Shown: positions 58,043 to 64,000 of the stretch, in pieces
How positions within the stretch are numbered: the first letter of the stretch is position 1
Layout of the letters: each line of letters begins with the position of its first letter
NCBI GenBank assembly: GCA_030015575.1
Contig: JASDDO010000024.1
Location: 223,778,996-223,842,995, forward strand
DNA length: 64,000 bases
Source: Agapanthus africanus
Lineage: Eukaryota > Streptophyta > Magnoliopsida > Asparagales > Amaryllidaceae
Direction of reading: 5' to 3'
Translations under genes and position numbers: made by a program
The notes under the pieces: model-generated
Told to the model about the DNA's origin: nothing
Database searches by the model: none
The model's input: only the letters and a program-made list of their open reading frames with translations

Positions 58043-61000
58043 TGTCACGCCCCGCTTCATAGTGTACACTAAGATGGGCACGTGACATAGCCAACCATGC
58101 TACCTGTGGGTAGAAAAAGTCCTTCCACAGTCACATTACGACTGTAGAGATATCAAGAACAGAAAAGTAAACCAACTATCTAGTACATGTCCATAAGCCA
58201 GAGCAAAAGAGTCAAGAAATAAAAATGTGCGGAAGCCAAGAGGTACAATAATGAAACCTGGAAGTAAGACTACATACCGACAGGAACTTCACCGCTCAGT
58301 CTAACAGCGGTAATACTCCTGATCAGTCTGCAACAAGGTAGAAGAATCTGGGCCATGCAAAACCCAGACGTCAGCGTGTCATGTCATCAAGTAATAAAAT
58401 ACAAACAGGGAAACAGGCAATGCAAGTATAATCATGAATGAAAAGCAGATATAACAGTAATGTAAATCAGGGCAGTGAAGGGTAGTGTGCAGTGAGTAAA
58501 CTAAAATGTTCTATTGGGTTATCTATTCTAAAGTCTTTGAAATCAATTTGATGAATCATCGATGTAACTCAATAGTATCCCGTGCATGCCCGGGACCACG
58601 GTCTACAGACTCTCGGGCTGAAACCGAGACGTGCCGCTAGGCACTAACAGAAAAGGAGTACAGACCAACGATGTCAGCAGCATCATCACGAGGCGGGCCT
58701 AGCCTCTAAAAATGATCAGTATAAGCGAGCAACTGTCGAGTTACAAGTCAGGATTTCATCATTGATTTCCCCATGCCCCCAAGTTATATGTGTCAAGTCA
58801 GGTATTCCGTAATCAAGAACTAATGCCAACACAGGATCAGGTAAGAGCAGGTTTGTCTGGATAGACAACAGGAACGGTCCATGAGGACTACATGTCAGGT
58901 TTGTGGGCATTAGACACAAGATCAGGTAATGGGTAAATCCATGGTACAACAGGTCAAATCAAGTAGTGTACGGTACCATGTCGGGTCAATCGATATGTGT
59001 GTAGCAAGTCAGGCCAGGGTGTAAAAGATAACATGTGGGTACTCATAAACAGCTAGCATAATCATGGTTATAAGTAATCAAGCATAGGTATCAACAACCC
59101 GATACATTGGCACATGTGATAGGTTAAGCAATGAATGCAGGTTTAATTAGTCTATCCGTACGGTTATCAGTGTGTGTTTAAGAGAGGGTGTCAACATTAT
59201 ATGAATACCGTATAACATATGTGAATGCAAAAGAACAGATTAATAAGCATTAAGTAATCTATGGATGCGACGACATGTATACTCTGTTCCATGGATGTAG
59301 TTGTAATTAAACCGGTTAAAGTTGCACAAGGATGTCTGATAGGTTCAACTGGATAAAAGGGGTATCATGGCTATAAACAAATGTGGTCTATCATGTACAG
59401 GTGATTGTTAGGTATAAATAATTAGATGCAAGATTAGTTTCAAGTTCAGAATCATAAAATGTGTAACGGAACTTATACGGTTAACTTGAAATCCATTTCT
59501 TTCGATTCTATTTAGAGTTTTGACAGGAAATAAATAATTTGGCATATGAATAGTTTAAAATAGCATGTAGCAAGTTTCACTTGCCTCGACGGGTCGCGAA
59601 ACGGAAAACGGAACGTTACGCGTCGGCGGGGAAAAATCGCGATGCGCGCACGGTTCACGGAATGAACCCAAACGACGAACAGTGGAGTCACACGGGTCAG
59701 AGGTCCTCGCTGGGTCGTCGGGAAACGTCGCCGGCACGGTCAGATTCCGGCCAAACACAAAACAGTGAACATAAAGAAGAAAATGCATAAAATAAACAAG
59801 AAGAAGAGAAGAGGAGGAGTAAGAAGAAGAATGAGATGAATAGAAGGGATTGATGAGAGAACTCACTCACTGGGTTGCAGAGGAAACAGCGTCGTCGGTG
59901 CGTCGTCGACGGAGCTCCGACGATGTACAGAAGCACCCTTTACAGAACAGAAAAGAATTAAGATAAAGAAGAAGAAGAGAAAGAGGAGGAGGTGTGAGAG
60001 AGAAATGTTGCTCACAGGGTTTGGGAGACAGCTGTGATTGCAAGGCGGCGGTCGACGGCAAGGACCTCCGGCAGAACGACGGCGAGGCAGCGCGTACAAG
60101 GTTTCAGGGAAGGTCTCGGGTGCTCAGGTGCTAGGGTTTGGTGCAGGTTGGGGTTTAGATGAAAGGTTCTGGCGATGTAGGGAGAGCAGAGGAGAGGGAG
60201 GAGGTTGTAATGGCAAGGGTGGTCGGCGGCGATGGGATGAGACGGTGCTGGGTTCAAGGCTGCAGTGGGTTTCTGGGTTTAGTAGGCTCGCTTGAGGGAG
60301 GAAGAAGGAGAAGAGATGATGGAGTTGAGGGCGACGAGAGGGATGCAGGAGGTGTCGACGAGGAGAGAGGAGGCGAGGGAAAAGTTAGGGTTTTGAAGAG
60401 GCTATGGCTGGGTTTCTTCTCTCGTGCATGGGGTTTTAAGGGGAGAAACAGAAGAAGAAGAAGAAGTAGTATAAGGGAGGTGAGAATAGCGTGGGGGGTG
60501 ACGGGATTCTCGCGCACCGCGAGAGGAGAGAGAAGCGGGTGCGAGAGGAGAGAGGAGGGGAGAAACGAGAGGAGAGAGAAAGAGGAGGAGAGAGAAGCTC
60601 GTCTCGTAGTGGGGTGAGCGAGAAAGAATAAAAGAGAGAAGGAGAAAAAGGGAGAGAGAGAATGAAGTGGTGGGGGCCAGCGGCGAGGAATGGAGGGTTG
60701 TGATTGGATGAGGGGAAAGCTGTTAGGAAAAAGTTTGTAAAAGATTTACTGAGGGTTTTAAAATAATATCGTTGGTTAAAAAAAATCTGTGATAGGCTGT
60801 AAAATATTTTAGGCAGATTTAAAAGATTTAGGATAAATAGGATTTGGCGGGATGCAAAATATTTCAGAATTGCGCCCGGGTCGAGTCCAAAAATTTGAAT
60901 TTGAAATATGAAATTTATTGGCGGGTTCCAAAAATTAATATGAAGTATTTTGTAATTAAAAAAACATACCCCTAAGAACGGACGCACGTACGTCCGCGTA

Positions 61001-61252
61001 GACGTCGAAACACGTCCGTTCCACTGAACGGGACGAGAACACGATGCAAGGACGCTACCACAGGGTTAGGAGTAACCAGCAGGCCATGACAAGAATTTTT
61101 AATTTATTTTAGATGACTTAATCTGTTATATGCAGAATATGAATTGTCGGGGTAAATTATAACTAGCAGCAGTCAAGCAAGGTAAATGGAATAAATACCA
61201 CACACCACACATACGGTAACTGAAATTTGTAGAATTGGACTCGGTTGTTACA
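58043..61252 (-). repeat. 3' LTR of minus-strand Tekay-like element (3210 bp)
   Basis: On the minus strand it runs TGTAACAACCGAG to GAAGCGGGGCGTGACA. It includes a purine/pyrimidine-biased stretch (59780-60700), as the other Tekay LTR does, which yields several long chance frames without protein signature. Confidence 0.85.
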
Positions 61253-61291
61253 TTATACCCAACTACAAAAAGAATTTCGTCATCGAAATTC
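61253..61291 (-). other. Palindrome and polypurine tract, minus strand
   Basis: GAATTTCG/CGAAATTC with loop ATGA (61272-61291), followed on the minus strand by GTTGGGTATAA up to the LTR. The purine tract is weaker than in the other two elements. Confidence 0.7.
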
Positions 61292-61322
61292 CAAGAATAC
61301 AAAAGACAGAAGAACAATCAAA

Positions 61323-64000
61323 CTACAAGAAAAGATGAGGGAACTTCTGCCGGATTTCATCTTCTCGTTCCCAAGTGGACTCTCCATGTGAGCGATTACC
61401 CCAAGAAACAAGTACAAGAGGGATAACCTTGATCTTAAGAACCTTTTCCCTTCGATCCACAATTTCAACCGGTCGCTCCTCAAAAGTCAAGTCTTCTAGT
61501 ACCGTCAGCTCTGAATGATCCAACACATGTGTTTCATCTCGGACATACTTACGGAATTGAGATACGTGAAACACATCGTGCACATTCGCCAAGGACTGCG
61601 GTAACCCCAAACGATACGCTACTTCACCAACACGCTCCAAGATCTCAAAGGGTCCCACGAATCGAGGACTGAGCTTTCCTCGACTTCCAAAACGAATCAC
61701 CCCTCTAGTCGGTGATATCTTCAAGAATACCAAATCACCCACGGCGAACTCTAGAGGCCTTCTCGACGTATCTGCCCAACTTCTCTGTCTGTCTTGAGCT
61801 GCTCTCATATGATTTCTGATAGTGTTAACTTTCTCTACTGTCTGTACAACCAAATCTGGTCCCAACAATCTTCGTTCACCGACATCGTCCCAACAAACAG
61901 GTGAACGACACTTGCGACCATACAAAGCTTCAAATGGAATCATCTGAATAGTTTCCTGGAAACTGTTGTTGTAAGAAAACTCCACCAAATGTAGATGATC
62001 CTCCCATGAACCCTTGAAGTCCAACATGCACGCTCTCAACATATCTTCAAGAGTTTGGATCATTCTCTCCGACTGACCATCAGTTTGAGGATGATAAGCT
62101 GTGCTAAACTTCAATCGAGTCCCCAAACTTTCCTGTAAACTCCTCCAGAAGTGTGATAAGAACCGAGTGTCCCGATCGGACACGATGCTCACCGGTACTC
62201 CATGCAATCTTACAATCTCCTGCATGTACCGCTCCGCCAAAGTTTCTGTTGATTGACCAACCCGAAAAGGAATAAAATGAGCTGCCTTGGTCAAACGATC
62301 AACAATCACTCATACTGCATTGTTGCCTTTTGGACTCCGCGGTAGAGCTGTCACGAAATCCATAGTTATATGTTCCCACTTCCACTGAGGAATCGGAAGT
62401 GGTTGTAATAAACCAGCAACCCTTTGATATTCAGCCTTAACTTGCTGACACGCCAAGCACTTTGCCACAAAGGGAGCAATCTCCCGCTTCATGCCTTCCC
62501 ACCAGAAATGCTGTCGTATACCTCGGTACATCTTCGTGCCTCCTGGATGTATGGAATACGCTAAACTGTGTGCCTCCTTCATAAGTTCTTCACGAATATC
62601 TCCCTTTGGCACACACAAACGGCTACCATACCTCAACGAACCATCTTCGTGGATCAATAAATCTGTTCGTATTCCGGCTTCGACCTGTTCTCGAAACTTT
62701 TGCAATCTAAGGTCCTGCGATTGCGCTGCTTTAATATTCTCGATCAGCGATGAATGTACCTGCAGCTGCATCAACTGTCCCGAAGAATGCGGTAGCACAA
62801 CCTCCAAATCAAATCTTCGAAAGTCTTCAATGAGATCCTTCTGTGCAGTCAACATCTGAATTGCTGGTAACCGACTGAGCGCATCCGGCACGACATTAAC
62901 TTTCCCCGGATGGTACTTAAGATCAAGATCGTAGTCAGCCATCAGCTCCAACCATCTGCGTTGCCTCATATTAAGCTCCTTCTGCGTGAACACATACTTC
63001 AAGCTCTTATGATCAGTAAAAACTTCGACCCTTTCGTCCAAAAGGTAGTGTCTCCAAATCTTCAAAGCGAAGATCACAGCCGCAAGCTCTAAGTCATGAG
63101 TTGGGTAGTTCTTCTCATTGTTCTTTAACTGTCTTGATGCGTATGCTACAACCTTCCCATGCTGCATCAAAACATATCCCAAACCTTTCCCAGATGTGTC
63201 GATGTGAATCACCAATCCTCCGGATCTGTCTGGCACAGTCAGAATAGGAGCGGTTATCAATTTCTGCTTCAACGCCTCAAAAGCTGTCGCACACCTATCC
63301 GCCCACACAAAAGGTACCTCCTTGCGCGTGAGCTTGGTCAACGGTTCCGCCAAACGAGCAAAATTCTCCACGAATCTTCTGTAATACCCAGCGAGTCCAA
63401 GAAAACTTCTTATCTCCGCAACATTCTTCGAAATCGGCTAATCTCGAACTGTGGCAATCTTTTCGGGATCGACGGCGATTCCATCGCCAGACACAACATG
63501 CCCCAAAAACTTTACTTCCTCCAGCCAAAACTCGCACTTGCTCATCTTTGCATATAACTTCTCCTGTCTCAACGTCTGCAGTGCGATCTTCAAATGTTCT
63601 TCATGCTCTTCAAAACTCTTCGAGTAAACCAGAATATCGTCGATGAGCACCACAATAAACTGGTCCAAGAATGGTGAAAAGATTCGGTTCATCAAGTCCA
63701 TGAATATCGCCGGTGCATTCGTTACTCCGAAGGGCATCACTAAGTACTCGTAATGCCCATACCGAGTTCGGAACGCCGTCTTGCAAATATCATCTGCTTT
63801 CACTCGGACTTGATGATATCCGGATCGCAAATCCAGCTTCGAGAATACCCTCGCGCCACTAAGCTGTTTCGCCAATGCGAGGGATCGGGTACTTGATTTT
63901 AATAGTCACCCGGTTTAATTCTCGATAATCAACGCACGTCTTCCCTGTGTTATCTTTCTTCCTCACTAGAAGAACTGGAGCTTTCCCAGTTAAGTTGCTG
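61323..64000 (-). pseudogene. pol: Pol of minus-strand Tekay-like element, two stops and one frame change
   Basis: From high to low coordinates: reverse transcriptase ([29 protein letters not shown] up to about 63880; then [31 protein letters not shown], catalytic IDDILVYSK), RNase H ([25 protein letters not shown]), integrase zinc region ([18 protein letters not shown]), core (TMDFV, IVSDRDTRF, TDGQSERMIQTLED) and tail (FHVSQFRKYV, GESTWEREDEIRQKFPHLF). The long frame is interrupted by stops at 63437-63435 and 62312-62310, both at places where the family has tryptophan. A frame change near 63876 coincides with loss of a few residues after YPIPRI. The frame ends at 61323-61325. Confidence 0.92.

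Larger units (their letters stand above)
58043..64000 (-). mobile_element. Tekay-like chromovirus, minus strand, 3' half
   Basis: Read on the minus strand: reverse transcriptase from the window edge, RNase H, integrase with chromodomain-like tail (to 61323), palindrome and purine tract, and LTR 61252-58043. The 5' half lies beyond 64000. The LTR ends GGGGCGTGACA like the other chromoviruses but otherwise differs from that of 6568-9581, so it is a different family. It is the youngest layer of this stack. Confidence 0.9.

Noticed and set aside
59550-60990. A possible host gene in the region with several 80-180 codon frames on both strands
   Set aside because: The region lies entirely within the LTR 58043-61252, is strongly purine/pyrimidine biased and gives low-complexity Ser/Pro/Leu or Arg/Gly/Glu peptides only.

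Overview
The window is plant nuclear DNA, probably pericentromeric or otherwise transposon-dense. I found no convincing host gene, and every coding signal belongs to a Ty3/gypsy LTR retrotransposon. The evidence for a plant is: retrotransposon lineages restricted to plants (Tekay/Del-like chromoviruses, Athila-like, Tat-like with a second, archaeal-type RNase H), TATA boxes and GT-AG introns of plant type, and LTRs of 1.5-3.2 kb. I cannot name the species.

Layout. (1) 1-6350: 5' part of a minus-strand Athila-like element (LTR 4840-6350, tRNA-Asp primer site, leader, broken gag), split by a 3.2 kb solo LTR (1196-4400, target duplication AAAAC). (2) 6568-17347: a complete plus-strand Tekay-like chromovirus with 3.0/3.1 kb LTRs and target duplication GTCAC; its gag-pol carries several frameshifts. 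(3) 17353-20739: unassigned AT-rich repeat sequence with two tandem duplications. (4) 20745-42614: a 21.9 kb Tat-lineage giant with nearly identical LTRs, target duplication GAAGG, one huge gag-pol frame with a single stop inside integrase, a 2.9 kb region full of tandem repeats and hairpins, and a complete antisense gene of eight exons with its own TATA box and poly(A) signal. (5) 42620-48280: unassigned sequence, a minus-strand LTR with a tRNA-Met primer site (45108-46228) and an Athila-like LTR (46249-47768). (6) 48281-64000: a nested stack. A decayed Tat-like element (48281-50952) was hit by an internally deleted chromovirus (50953-58042, target GTAAG), whose 3' LTR was hit by a minus-strand Tekay-like element (58043 to beyond the window).

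How the parts work. In each element the LTR drives a transcript encoding Gag (particle), protease, reverse transcriptase/RNase H and integrase. The tRNA primer site next to the 5' LTR and the purine tract next to the 3' LTR prime the two DNA strands. The Tat element adds an opposite-strand plant-mobile-domain-like gene. Its core promoter shares 15 bases with the LTR promoter, and a palindromic G-box array lies between the two.

Most unusual observations: three equal-length (215 nt) copies of a six-hairpin cassette whose stems differ while staying complementary; a 43-nt primer site that looks like a copy of a mature tRNA-Ile running to the anticodon and joined directly to a pol deletion; and the antisense gene whose seven introns are all phase 1. 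All coordinates and pairings were worked out by eye.
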